Shown here: positions 28,646-36,845 of the stretch, piece by piece
Numbering within the stretch: position 1 is the stretch's first letter
Layout of the letters: each line of letters begins with the position of its first letter
DNA from: Alteribacter natronophilus
GTDB lineage: Bacteria; Bacillota; Bacilli; Bacillales; Salisediminibacteriaceae
Assembly (NCBI RefSeq): GCF_006007885.1
Contig: NZ_VCRO01000002.1
Coordinates: forward strand, 587,851-651,850
Direction of reading: 5' to 3'
DNA length: 64,000 bases
Notes under the pieces: generated by a model
Databases searched by the model: none
Seen by the model: only the letters and a program-made list of their open reading frames with translations
What the model was told of the DNA's origin: nothing
Position numbers and translations under genes: made by a program

Positions 28646-29149
28646 TCAGTCCCCGGCTTCCGCAGCTTCCGCACTGTGGGCCAGACGACTTGAGGCAGCG
28701 GCGGCAATTGCCCCGACAATGTCGTCAAGAAACGTATGGCATCCGTTGTCTTTATCGTTAAGATACTTTAAAATTCCGGGTTTTTCCTTGTCAATGTATC
28801 CGTAGTTTGTAAAGCCGATGGATCCGTAGACGTTTACTATAGAAAGGGCAACAATTTCATCTACTCCGTAAAGACCTTCGTCCCGTTCAATAATTCCCTG
28901 AAGCGGCTGCTCGAGCTTTCCTTCCTCTCCAAGTTTGTCGAGCTGAATGCCGGTAAGTATCGCATTCTGCACTTCCCGCTTGGAGAGAACCCTGTTTACG
29001 TTTTTGATGCAGAGGTCCATCGTAAGGTCCGGATAATACTTTACCTGGAGGTAGTAGACGAGTTCTGCTATATCCTCGATCTTCACGCCTCTGTTTGTAA
29101 GCCATTCCCGTGCTGTCTGCTCCGTAATATCTTTTTCATTTTCGCTCAT
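28646..29149 (-). CDS. yutG: Phosphatidylglycerophosphatase A family protein YutG
   Basis: A 167-aa protein of the PgpA/YutG family, whose E. coli relative removes phosphate from phosphatidylglycerophosphate. The family signature appears as GLYGVDEIVALSIVNVYGSIGFTNYGYIDKEKPGILKYLND and HTFLDDIVGAIAAAASSRL. Unlike E. coli PgpA it has no clear membrane segments, so it may be a soluble paralogue with another substrate. The start at 29149 has GAAGGTG 9 bp upstream; two earlier in-frame ATGs (29167, 29158) are badly spaced. Confidence 0.82.
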   Translation of the reverse strand: MSENEKDITEQTAREWLTNRGVKIEDIAELVYYLQVKYYPDLTMDLCIKNVNRVLSKREVQNAILTGIQLDKLGEEGKLEQPLQGIIERDEGLYGVDEIVALSIVNVYGSIGFTNYGYIDKEKPGILKYLNDKDNGCHTFLDDIVGAIAAAASSRLAHSAEAAEAGD

Positions 29150-29346
29150 ATGCTTCATCACCTTCATTTCCTTTGGGGTATCATATGTCTTTCCAGCCGG
29201 TTATGTGTACTGTGTCCTACTAGTCATATCCAGGATTGAGCCGATTTAGACGCAGAGGAAAAACCGGAATAAGGTCTCCGGGTATTTTCACCCTTCCGCT
29301 CCCGCCTGCATAATCTGTTACGACAGTCTTACGAGGAGGAAGTCGG

Positions 29347-30378
29347 ATGCTTGAACGATCGCTGTTTGATCACTACCGCCTTTATGCGGAAAATGTGATG
29401 CATGCCTATGAGCTGACGGTCATAGAAGCAGGCGGGGAAACGTACCTTTTAATGCCTGTGCCCTCTGACCAGAGCCGGGTTCAGGGACAGTCCGAAATGG
29501 CACAGTGGCTCCGTTCGCAGGGAGAGGAAGGGGTTCCGGAACTGGTCCGGACCGATCATGGTAAATCATTTGTTGATATAGACGGTACTACAATGGCTCT
29601 TTACCATTTACCTGCAGCAGGACAGCTTCGCGAAGCTTCTGAACTGTCACCCGGAAAAAAGCTCGCTGTTTTTCATCAGCGAGGCATGTATTATCCCTCG
29701 GCAGGGAATAGAAAAGGTGAAAACGGTGCGCAGTACTGGAAGGGAAAGTGGGAAAAAAGACTCGATCAGATGGAATCGTGGTACACCCATATCAGGAACG
29801 AGCGCTTTAAAAGTCCTTTTGATGAGTCTTTTCTTATAACCTATTCCTACTTTATGGGGATGAGCGAGAATGCCATACAGCTCATGAACGATATCGGAAT
29901 GGACGACGGGTATGCTGCGATGGATCAGGGCAATACAATCTGTCACCGCAGATTCAGGGAAGGCACCTGGCTGACGGTTGATCACAGATACCCTTCAGCC
30001 ATCAAAGTTCCCGGAGAGTTTGTATACGATCACTTTTCAAGGGATCTTACGGAACGATTCAGGGAAGCTGTACAAAATGCCGTTTCCCTGCAGAGGCAGA
30101 CCGACTTTTACACTTTCCTTGCCGACTATGAACAGGAGCGTCCCCTGACAGCTGTGGATAGAAAGCTGATGGTTGCCAGGCTTATGTTTCCGGTGCACTA
30201 TTTTGATACAGTTGAAAATTATTATCAGACAGTGGATGAGAAGAAGAAGCAGATGTACGCAGATGAATTTATTATGATTCAGAACGGCAGTGACTTTTAC
30301 GAGAAGCGGGTCGCGGAACTGCAGCACTACCTGCTCGATGAACGTACAAGAATGAGGATGCCCGTCTGGATAGGATGA
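29347..30378 (+). CDS. yutH: Spore coat-associated protein YutH
   Basis: A 343-aa protein with a choline-kinase-like (CotS/YutH) fold; in B. subtilis YutH is a spore-coat protein. The sequence shows kinase-like features such as MDQGNTICHRRFREGTWLTVDHRYPSAI, in which the catalytic HxDxxxxN pattern is degenerate, so it is probably not an active kinase. RBS GAGGAGG upstream of the ATG at 29347. Single-gene unit ending in a terminator. Confidence 0.85.
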   Translation: MLERSLFDHYRLYAENVMHAYELTVIEAGGETYLLMPVPSDQSRVQGQSEMAQWLRSQGEEGVPELVRTDHGKSFVDIDGTTMALYHLPAAGQLREASELSPGKKLAVFHQRGMYYPSAGNRKGENGAQYWKGKWEKRLDQMESWYTHIRNERFKSPFDESFLITYSYFMGMSENAIQLMNDIGMDDGYAAMDQGNTICHRRFREGTWLTVDHRYPSAIKVPGEFVYDHFSRDLTERFREAVQNAVSLQRQTDFYTFLADYEQERPLTAVDRKLMVARLMFPVHYFDTVENYYQTVDEKKKQMYADEFIMIQNGSDFYEKRVAELQHYLLDERTRMRMPVWIG

Positions 30379-30380
30379 AA

Positions 30381-30412
30381 AAAGAACAGTAATAACCGGA
30401 CTGTTCTTTTTC
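30381..30412 (+). terminator. Terminator after yutH
   Basis: AAAGAACAGT / ACTGTTCTTTTTC with a 9-base loop, overlapping the gene end. Confidence 0.88.
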
Positions 30413-30449
30413 TACATAAGAACCAGCAGAACGAACGGAGGTTTTGTAA

Positions 30450-31427
30450 ATGAGAAGAAAACCTTATGTATTTATTACCCGGGAACTGCCGGACAGTACG
30501 ATTGAACCGCTTCTGGACCTCGCGCGGGTCTCCATGTGGGAGGAGTCGGACAGGCCTGTCACACGCAGGCGCCTTGAAGTGGAAGCCGCTGAAGCTGATG
30601 CTCTTTTGACGATGGTCAGTGATCCGGTGGACAGAGAACTTCTTGAAGGAGCACCTAATCTAAGAGTGGTATCCAACATGGGGGTCGGCTACGACAACGT
30701 GGATCTTGAAGCAGCAAATGAACTTGGCATTCTTGTCTGCAACACGCCGGACATCCTGACGGAAACGACTGCGGATTTAACGTTTGCACTGCTCCTGGCC
30801 TCTGCAAGGAGGATTACTGAGGCAAGTGAGCTCGTAAGAAGCGGCAGCTGGCAGGAATGGGGACCGATGCTCATGGCAGGCCGCGACGTATACGGGAAAA
30901 CACTCGGTATCGTTGGAATGGGAAGAATCGGAACGGCTGTAGCCAAACGGGCTTCCGGATTTAACATGAACATTCTTTACCACAACCGGACGAGGAAAAA
31001 GGAAACGGAGTCCGTCACCGGTGCGTCGTGGGTTGAGCTGGAAGAACTGCTGCAGGAATCGGATTTTGTAGTGTGTCTTGCGCCATTGACAGAAGAAACG
31101 AAGCGGATGTTTTCATATGAGCAGTTCCGCAGAATGAAAGAAACGGCATTTTTTATCAATGCTTCCCGCGGCGGGCTTGTGTATGAGAAAGGCCTCGTTA
31201 AAGCGCTGGAAGAGAGACAGATCGCAGGGGCCGGTCTGGACGTGTTCGAGGAAGAGCCAATCGATCCCGGACACCCGCTCCTCTCATTTCCAAACGTGAC
31301 AGTACTTCCTCATATCGGCAGTGCCTCGGTGGATACCCGAAAAGAGATGGCCCGCATGGCGAGCAGGAATATTGCCCATGTCCTGAAGGGCTACCGGCCA
31401 AAAGCGATTGTGAACCGGGTGGAGTGA
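30450..31427 (+). CDS. D-2-hydroxyacid dehydrogenase (glyoxylate/hydroxypyruvate reductase type)
   Basis: NAD(P)H-dependent reductase of 325 aa. The Rossmann motif GMGRIG is at residues 156-161; catalytic residues fit Arg240 (NASRGG), Glu269 (DVFEEEP) and His288 (LPHIGSA). Asn-Arg-Thr (179-181) follow the second strand, and a basic residue there favours NADPH. Closest in type to glyoxylate/hydroxypyruvate reductases such as GyaR or B. subtilis YvcT; exact substrate not deducible. It stands alone between yutH and yutI, a place without such a gene in B. subtilis. Confidence 0.88.
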   Translation: MRRKPYVFITRELPDSTIEPLLDLARVSMWEESDRPVTRRRLEVEAAEADALLTMVSDPVDRELLEGAPNLRVVSNMGVGYDNVDLEAANELGILVCNTPDILTETTADLTFALLLASARRITEASELVRSGSWQEWGPMLMAGRDVYGKTLGIVGMGRIGTAVAKRASGFNMNILYHNRTRKKETESVTGASWVELEELLQESDFVVCLAPLTEETKRMFSYEQFRRMKETAFFINASRGGLVYEKGLVKALEERQIAGAGLDVFEEEPIDPGHPLLSFPNVTVLPHIGSASVDTRKEMARMASRNIAHVLKGYRPKAIVNRVE

Positions 31428-31431
31428 CCCG

Positions 31432-31587
31432 TCATGCGGAAGGTACTTTCACTCTTTCCGAAGACCTCACTTCAGCCTCCTTTGGAAAAAACCGTCCTGC
31501 AAAGTCTTCGGTTGCTGCATTTTCCGCAGGAGGCACGCCTTCTGCTCCATCAATAATTTTTGTAACAGCAATCTTTAGGAAAACACC
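31432..31587 (-). repeat. MITE-like repeat, degenerate copy E
   Basis: Decayed copy: CTTTCCGAAGACCTCACTTCAGCCTCCT at one end and GCAATCTTTAGGAAAACAC at the other, with TTTCCGCAGGAGGCACGCCTT between. The far end matches the complement of the left end of copy A. Located between two convergent genes. Confidence 0.65.
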
Positions 31588-31603
31588 CAAACAGAAAAGA
31601 TGC

Positions 31604-31637
31604 AAAAAACCCTCTGCCGATTTCGGCAGAGGGTTTA
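31604..31637 (-). terminator. Terminator after yutI
   Basis: Minus strand CCCTCTGCCG AAAT CGGCAGAGGG followed by TTTTTTGC. Confidence 0.92.
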
Positions 31638-31649
31638 GCTGTAAGCTGC

Positions 31650-31889
31650 TTAAAATACCTGTTCGAGTTCTGTGACGCCTGGTACTTCTTCAAGCAGGGC
31701 GCGCTCGATCCCGGCTTTAAGAGTGATTGTGGAACTTGGGCAGGAGCCGCATGCACCCATAAGGCGTACTTTTACGACACCTTCGTCGATTCCTACAAGC
31801 TCAACGTCTCCTCCGTCACGAAGAAGGAACGGGCGGAGTTTATCGAGGACTTCCTGTACTTGTTCTTCCATGGTTGTTTCTGTAGCCAT
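31650..31889 (-). CDS. yutI: NifU-like Fe-S scaffold/carrier YutI
   Basis: A 79-aa stand-alone NifU C-terminal domain. [14 protein letters not shown] supplies the CxxC (Cys47, Cys50) that binds a transient 4Fe-4S cluster between two monomers for delivery to apoproteins. GAAAGGAGTG 6 bp before the ATG at 31889 fixes the start. Divergent from yuzD, the same arrangement as in B. subtilis. It is the third Fe-S assembly locus in this window. Confidence 0.93.
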   Translation of the reverse strand: MATETTMEEQVQEVLDKLRPFLLRDGGDVELVGIDEGVVKVRLMGACGSCPSSTITLKAGIERALLEEVPGVTELEQVF

Positions 31890-32082
31890 GTAAAACACTC
31901 CTTTCAATATCCTTATGTTTCATTATAATATCCATACTCGGAAAAATCCATGAACGTGCTTCATTTTCTGCAATTGGGTTTCTTTACATCTCCCGGTCAC
32001 GGGATTCACCCCGAGTATAACATAAATCTATGATAAAATAAGGGGGCAGAAAGAAAACGCTTAACCCCAGGGAGGGGATCGG

Positions 32083-32430
32083 ATGTCTCGAATTTTAATT
32101 ACCGTATACGGGGCAGAGGAAAAATGTGCAAGCTGTATTAATCTTCCATCAGCCCTTGAAACAAAAGAATGGCTTGAAGCAGCAGTGGCCAGGAAATTTC
32201 CTGAAGAACCGGTATCATTTGCTTACTGTGACATTGAAGCACCTGAAGGAGAAGAACAGGAGAAATTTGCTGAACTCATTCTGAATGACGAATATTTTTA
32301 CCCGCTCGTTGTCGTTAACGGGGAAGTAACGGCAGAAGGGGATCCGCGTCTGCCGGTCATATACAGAAAAATAGAACAGCTGCTGGCTGAACAGACCGGG
32401 GCGGCCGGTACTGGTCAGGCCCGTGCCTGA
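32083..32430 (+). CDS. yuzD: YuzD family protein (DUF1462)
   Basis: A 115-aa thioredoxin-fold protein beginning ILITVYGAEEKCASCINLPSA with a CxxC motif (Cys15, Cys18) at the position of a redox site, then FPEEPVSFAYCDIEAPE and YFYPLVVVNGEVTAEGDPRLP, where the cis-Pro-like FYPL resembles thioredoxins. The function is unknown; adjacency to yutI suggests an Fe-S or redox link (inference). RBS GGGAGGGG. Confidence 0.88.
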   Translation: MSRILITVYGAEEKCASCINLPSALETKEWLEAAVARKFPEEPVSFAYCDIEAPEGEEQEKFAELILNDEYFYPLVVVNGEVTAEGDPRLPVIYRKIEQLLAEQTGAAGTGQARA

Positions 32431-32440
32431 AAATGAATGA

Positions 32441-32482
32441 GCCTCCGGAGTGCCTGCTGTAAGGGTGCTGCGGAGGTTTTCT
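32441..32482 (+). terminator. Terminator after yuzD
   Basis: GCCTCCG / CGGAGG with a 23-base loop containing a smaller hairpin, then TTTTCTC. Confidence 0.65.
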
Positions 32483-32534
32483 CATGACCAGACCGGCAGA
32501 GCGTGAAAGACCAGCCTGCTGTACCTGTTGCACA

Positions 32535-32562
32535 CAAAAAAACCGCCCGGCAGCCGGACGGC
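32535..32562 (-). terminator. Terminator after yutJ
   Basis: Minus strand CCGTCCGGC / GCCGGGCGG followed by seven T residues. Confidence 0.88.
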
Positions 32563-32580
32563 GAAATAGTATGCACTCTA

Positions 32581-33648
32581 TTACCCTGAATGATATTTGT
32601 ACATCCACAGTACACCTGATTTCAGGACACGCGGCACGCGGCCGGTGAGGGGTTTTTCACCCATGAGTCCGAAGCCGTGCTTTTTGCCAAGTGAGCCGAG
32701 AACACCTTTAAGTTTAATTCGCGGCAGTTTTTCAGGCCACGACTCACCGTTCCATTTCTGCTGAAGAAGCATGGCGATCTGCTCACCCTGTGCTTCTGCC
32801 AGCTGTGCAGAAGGCGCCTGGTCGAGACGGGCACAGTCACCGACAACAAAAACATTTTCATATCCCGGAACGTGATGGTGGTGGGTCACTTTCACACGCC
32901 CCTGATTATCCTGGGGCACGTCGAGACCGCGAACCACTTTGTTTGCCTGAATGCCTGCTGTCCAGATAATTGCATCAGTATGGACCGGGTCATCATGGTT
33001 GTACAGAATATTCTCTTCCACTTTTGTGATGTTTGCTTTATTGATAATATCGACGTCATTGTCCTGAAGCCACTCTGTAACGTAGTTGTAGAGCTTTGGC
33101 GGGAACATGCTGAGGATTGTTTCACCGCGGTCAAACAGTTTCACGTTCAGGTCCGGACGGCTTTCGCGCAGCTCGCTTGCCACTTCCACACCACTCAGAC
33201 CGCCGCCCACAATAGCTACCGTGCCGTTGTTTCGGATTGCCTGGATCACCTGATTTGTTTTCCGGGCACGTCTCATGGACTGGATACTGAGTGTGTACTG
33301 ATCGGCACCAGGGACTCCGTGGTATTTATCTTCACATCCGAGTCCGATGACAAGGTCATCATAGGGGACCGTTTCACCTGAAGAAAGTTTCACTTGCTGA
33401 TCTTCAAGGCTGATGGCTGTAACGGTCTCATATTTCATTACAAGCCGGTTATCATTCGGAAAACTGACGCGAAGATTTTTATCAGCAACGGTCCCGGCTG
33501 CAAGAGCATAAAACTCGGTTTTCAGGCTGTGATAGGCTTCTCTTTCTATCAGGGTAATCCGGACATCCTTCAGGTCTTTTGCTGCCAGCAGCCGCTGAAT
33601 AATCCTCAGCCCGCCGTAGCCGCCGCCCAATACTACTAACTCTCTCAC
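32581..33648 (-). CDS. yutJ: NADH dehydrogenase-like flavoprotein YutJ
   Basis: A 355-aa FAD/NAD pyridine-nucleotide disulfide-type oxidoreductase related to NDH-2. FAD-binding VVLGGGYGGLRI starts at residue 4 from the chosen GTG; the NADH-binding AIVGGGLSGVEVASEL lies in the middle; the second FAD motif is NVFVVGDCARL. The GTG at 33648 has AGAGGAGG 8 bp upstream and gives the family length; the frame remains open another 34 codons without start signals. Divergent from yuzB, separated by a decayed repeat. Confidence 0.88.
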   Translation of the reverse strand: MRELVVLGGGYGGLRIIQRLLAAKDLKDVRITLIEREAYHSLKTEFYALAAGTVADKNLRVSFPNDNRLVMKYETVTAISLEDQQVKLSSGETVPYDDLVIGLGCEDKYHGVPGADQYTLSIQSMRRARKTNQVIQAIRNNGTVAIVGGGLSGVEVASELRESRPDLNVKLFDRGETILSMFPPKLYNYVTEWLQDNDVDIINKANITKVEENILYNHDDPVHTDAIIWTAGIQANKVVRGLDVPQDNQGRVKVTHHHHVPGYENVFVVGDCARLDQAPSAQLAEAQGEQIAMLLQQKWNGESWPEKLPRIKLKGVLGSLGKKHGFGLMGEKPLTGRVPRVLKSGVLWMYKYHSG

Positions 33649-33696
33649 ACGATCAGCCTCCTCTTTGATGTGGCGCGATTCTATCTTTTTTAGCGC

Positions 33697-33872
33697 TCTT
33701 TCCGTAAATGCTGCTGCCGTTAAAAAAATGACCGCTGCAGGCGGCCGCATTTCGCGGATGCCACTTCAGCCTCATCGGTTAAAAACCATTCCCGACAGGT
33801 CTTCGGTCAATGCTTCTACTGCAGAAGCTGCTGCCTATCGCTCCATATGTTTCCATATAAAAAGCAGCCATT
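33697..33872 (-). repeat. MITE-like repeat, degenerate copy F
   Basis: GACCGCTGCAGGCGGCCGCATTTCGCGGATGCCACTTCAGCCTC corresponds to the right half of copy H with many changes; the left half is decayed to GCTGCTGCCTATCGCTCCAT. Lies between the divergent yutJ and yuzB. Confidence 0.6.
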
Positions 33873-33946
33873 TATACGAAAAAAAGCCATTTTAAATAAG
33901 AATATATCGTATGCCGCAGGGTAAATCCAACGGCAGTACAATGCAT

Positions 33947-33961
33947 ATGTAAACGTTTTAG
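33947..33961. promoter_or_regulatory. Weak cre-like site
   Basis: ATGTAAACGTTTTAG fits 13 of 15 positions of the catabolite-response consensus WTGNAANCGNWNNCW as I remember it. It is 150 bp before yuzB and 300 bp before yutJ, so its relevance is uncertain. Confidence 0.25.
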
Positions 33962-34040
33962 TACCCCTTAAATTCTATCAACTTTTTGTCGAAATAACAA
34001 CATTTTTAAGAATAATTACCTTCTGTTTCAGGCAGGAATG

Positions 34041-34069
34041 TTGACAGGGATTTAGTGAGACGATAGGAT
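34041..34069 (+). promoter_or_regulatory. Sigma-A promoter of yuzB
   Basis: TTGACA, 17 bp, TAGGAT, giving a leader of about 25 bases before the yuzB start. The -35 is perfect. Confidence 0.75.
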
Positions 34070-34099
34070 TATGAATGACCAAAAAGAGGTGATGCACGA

Positions 34100-34336
34100 A
34101 TGAAACCGATTATCGAGTTCTGTGTCAGTAATCTGGCCAGCGGAACACAGGAAGTTCGTGAGCGCCTGGAACAGGATCCGAATCTGGACGTGATTGAGTA
34201 TGGCTGCCTGAGTTTCTGCGGACAGTGTGCCCGTACACGCTTCGCTCTGGTAAACGGAGACATTGTCACCGGCGGCACGAACGATGAGTTATATGATAAT
34301 ATCTACAAACATCTGGAGGAAAACCCGATGTTTTAA
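34100..34336 (+). CDS. yuzB: YuzB family protein (DUF1450)
   Basis: A 78-aa small protein with four cysteines in a set arrangement: Cys8 (IEFCVSN) and Cys36, Cys40, Cys43 ([17 protein letters not shown]). The pattern suggests a metal or Fe-S site, though none is proven for the family. The ending [15 protein letters not shown] is typical. RBS AGAGGTG. Single-gene unit with its own promoter and terminator. Confidence 0.9.
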   Translation: MKPIIEFCVSNLASGTQEVRERLEQDPNLDVIEYGCLSFCGQCARTRFALVNGDIVTGGTNDELYDNIYKHLEENPMF

Positions 34337-34342
34337 CATGAG

Positions 34343-34376
34343 ACCTTACTCCGCAGCGAAGGAGTAAGGTTTTTTA
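34343..34376 (+). terminator. Terminator after yuzB
   Basis: Ten-base-pair perfect stem ACCTTACTCC / GGAGTAAGGT, loop GCAGCGAA, then TTTTTT. Confidence 0.93.
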
Positions 34377-34400
34377 CAACATAAACGTGGAGGGAATACA

Positions 34401-34646
34401 ATGAAAATGATCCCTTTTGAAAATACGTGGCCCTACGAGCTGCAGATGGGTGATATTTACGTATCCGAATGCCCGTACTGCGGGGAGGAAAACGTCTTGA
34501 CGAACATGAAAACAAGAGATCTGAAGCGGGCGAAGGAGCATGTGAAATTCAGGCTTCATATGCCGTGCTGCAATAAGACGATGGTCATTCTTGAAGCGGA
34601 TGATGATTACTTCTGGACAGATGAGCCGCTCAGACAGCAGCGATGA
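34401..34646 (+). CDS. Small CxxC/CC protein, function unknown
   Basis: An 81-aa protein with Cys24-Pro-Tyr-Cys27 ([10 protein letters not shown]) and Cys56-Cys57 (HMPCCNKTM), a plausible zinc-ribbon arrangement. The end is strongly acidic ([14 protein letters not shown]). I do not recognise a named family. It lies just ahead of dapF: its stop is 14 bp from the dapF start, so the two are likely cotranscribed. RBS GTGGAGGG. The placement of a tiny metal-binding-type protein before a diaminopimelate enzyme is unexplained. Confidence 0.75.
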   Translation: MKMIPFENTWPYELQMGDIYVSECPYCGEENVLTNMKTRDLKRAKEHVKFRLHMPCCNKTMVILEADDDYFWTDEPLRQQR

Positions 34647-34660
34647 ACGGAGGACACATA

Positions 34661-35527
34661 ATGAAAATACCATTTACGAAAATGCACGGACTGGGAAATA
34701 ATTATATATACATTAATGAATTTGAAACCCCTCTGCCGGAAGAGAAGCTCGCACCCTTGGCGATCGAGCTGGCTGATCAGCACCGGGGAATCGGATCAGA
34801 CGGGATGATCCTGATTGGGCCTTCGGAATCCGCCGATGTTCGGATGCGTATTTTCAACAATGACGGATCCGAGGCGAAAAACTGCGGGAACGGACTTCGC
34901 TGCGTGGCAAGATTTGCTTATGAGCGAGGGCTTGCCGGCTCCAAAACAGCGATGACAATAGAAACCAAAAGCGGAAATGTCACAGCTGAAATACACCTCG
35001 ACGGTGATGCAGTAGCAGATATCACTGTGAATATGGGGCAGCCGATTCTCAGGCGTGGCCAGATTCCCATGGCCGGACCTGATACAGAGCTGGTAGTAAA
35101 TGAGGAGTTTGAGGCAGACGGGGAGAAACTTTATGTGACCGCTGTTTCCATGGGCAACCCTCATGCCGTTTTTTTTGTTGACCAGATTGAGGATGCCCCT
35201 CTTACCACGCTTGGGCCGGTAGTTGAAAAAGACAGGAGATTTCCTGACTGGGTCAATGCCGAGTTTGTGGAAGTAGTGAGTTCAAAAGAGTTGAATTTCC
35301 GTGTCTGGGAGAGAGGATCGGGCATTACCCAGGCATGCGGTACGGGGGCGTGCGCCGCGGCAGTCGCTTCCGTCCTGAACGGATTCAGTAGCAGAAATGA
35401 AGAAATAACCGTTCATCTTGCGGGCGGGGATCTGAGCATCCGCTGGGATGAGCAGGGGGAAGTATGGATGACCGGACCGGCAGAAGTTATTTGTGACGGT
35501 GTTTATACACCCCGGGATGACAGATAA
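34661..35527 (+). CDS. dapF: Diaminopimelate epimerase DapF
   Basis: PLP-independent racemase (288 aa) that turns LL- into meso-diaminopimelate for lysine and peptidoglycan synthesis. The two catalytic cysteines are Cys75 (KNCGNGLRC) and Cys226 (QACGTGACA). GHGxGNNY-type start [11 protein letters not shown] is present. The ATG at 34661 follows GGAGGA by 6 bp; an earlier in-frame ATG at 34643 overlaps the upstream gene and lacks a good site. Confidence 0.96.
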   Translation: MKIPFTKMHGLGNNYIYINEFETPLPEEKLAPLAIELADQHRGIGSDGMILIGPSESADVRMRIFNNDGSEAKNCGNGLRCVARFAYERGLAGSKTAMTIETKSGNVTAEIHLDGDAVADITVNMGQPILRRGQIPMAGPDTELVVNEEFEADGEKLYVTAVSMGNPHAVFFVDQIEDAPLTTLGPVVEKDRRFPDWVNAEFVEVVSSKELNFRVWERGSGITQACGTGACAAAVASVLNGFSSRNEEITVHLAGGDLSIRWDEQGEVWMTGPAEVICDGVYTPRDDR

Positions 35528-35545
35528 ATATAACGATTAACCAGG

Positions 35546-35580
35546 ACCTGAAAATCAACCCGATTTTCAGGTTCTTTTTT
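35546..35580 (+). terminator. Terminator after dapF
   Basis: ACCTGAAAATC / GATTTTCAGGT with loop AACCC, then TCTTTTTTTG. Confidence 0.92.
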
Positions 35581-35697
35581 TGTTCATTTTTTCAGGGAAG
35601 CCTGCATCAGAAAGCTCCGTCTGAAACTTTTTTCATGATCCTCCCTGGTGGTGTGATGCTGAATTCCGCATTTTTTTGATAAAATTAAAATTCACTG

Positions 35698-35726
35698 TTG
35701 AATAAAAATTTAACTTTAAGTATAAT
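35698..35726 (+). promoter_or_regulatory. arg operon promoter with ARG box
   Basis: TTGAAT (35698-35703), 17 bp, TATAAT (35721-35726). The sequence TTGAATAAAAATTTAA (35698-35713) differs from the ArgR/AhrC box WTGAATWWWWATTCAW at one position and covers the -35 element, so arginine-bound repressor would block polymerase directly. Confidence 0.8.
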
Positions 35727-35759
35727 AATTAATTAATTCGGGAATGGAGGGAATCATGA

Positions 35760-36797
35760 ATGAAAGCTGCAGTAGTAGGTGGAACGGGATACGGAGCGAT
35801 CGAACTAATTCGGATTATCCAGCAACACCCCTGTATTGAACTTGTTTCTGTTATATCAAAATCACAGAGCGGAATACCGGTTGAAGACGTGTTCCCTCAT
35901 TTATCAGAAATTGTTTCCTATACAATGGATGTATATGATATTCAAAAAATACAGAAGGAGGCAGATGTTGTCCTGTTTGCGGCACCTTCTGGTGTGAGTA
36001 AGGATCTGATTCCCCGGTGCATTGAAGCAGGTCTTTTGTGCGTGGATCTGTCCGGGGACTTCAGGCTTGAGGGAAAAGAAGTGAACCGCAGGTGGTATAA
36101 CCAGGAACCGCCTCCGGAACATGCTGCATCCCAGGCAGCATACGGACTGACGGAACTTTACAAAGATGAGATTTGTGAAAGCAGGATCATTGCCAATCCC
36201 GGATGTTATCCGACGGCGGCATTGCTTGGTACGGTACCGGTAATAAAAAACGGCTGGGCCGATCCTTCCTCCATCGTCATAGATGGTAAGTCAGGTCTCA
36301 GCGGAGCGGGAAGGGGGCTTTCACTCAATGCCCATTACAGTGAGGCAAACGAAAATGTGAAAGCCTACAAAGTTGGAAAACATCAGCATATCCCGGAAAT
36401 TGAACAGGTCCTGAGCAGAGAACACGGGAAAGACGTAACGGTTTCATTTACCACTCACCTTGTTCCAATGACGCGCGGGTTAATGTGCACAGTCTCACTT
36501 GTTCTTCAGGAAGCAGTCAGTACCAGTCAGGTGATCAATTACTACCGGTCATTCTACAGTGAAGATCCATTTGTAAGAGTGATGGATGAAGGCTGTTTTC
36601 CATCGACGAAAAACGTCTACGGTACCAACTTCTGCGACATCGGACTTTACGCCGATGAACGAACCGGAAGGCTGACGATTGTAAGTGCCATCGATAACCT
36701 CGGTAAAGGAGCTGCAGGTCAGGCCATTCAGAATATCAACGTCCTGTGCGGCTGGGATGAGAGGACCGGCCTGATCCAGGTACCGGTATATCCATAA
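35760..36797 (+). CDS. argC: N-acetyl-gamma-glutamyl-phosphate reductase ArgC
   Basis: Third step of arginine synthesis: NADPH reduction of N-acetylglutamyl phosphate. Rossmann motif GGTGYGAIELIR at residues 7-18; catalytic Cys149 in NPGCYPTA; family length 345 aa. First gene of the operon argC-J-B-D-carA-carB-argF. The ATG at 35760 (GGAGGG 7 bp upstream) is the frame used; another ATG four bases earlier belongs to a different frame that soon closes. Confidence 0.97.
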   Translation: MKAAVVGGTGYGAIELIRIIQQHPCIELVSVISKSQSGIPVEDVFPHLSEIVSYTMDVYDIQKIQKEADVVLFAAPSGVSKDLIPRCIEAGLLCVDLSGDFRLEGKEVNRRWYNQEPPPEHAASQAAYGLTELYKDEICESRIIANPGCYPTAALLGTVPVIKNGWADPSSIVIDGKSGLSGAGRGLSLNAHYSEANENVKAYKVGKHQHIPEIEQVLSREHGKDVTVSFTTHLVPMTRGLMCTVSLVLQEAVSTSQVINYYRSFYSEDPFVRVMDEGCFPSTKNVYGTNFCDIGLYADERTGRLTIVSAIDNLGKGAAGQAIQNINVLCGWDERTGLIQVPVYP

Positions 36798-36845
36798 AAA
36801 GTTGAAAATTGTACCGAAAAAAAACGTGATAGAGGGAGGAACAGG

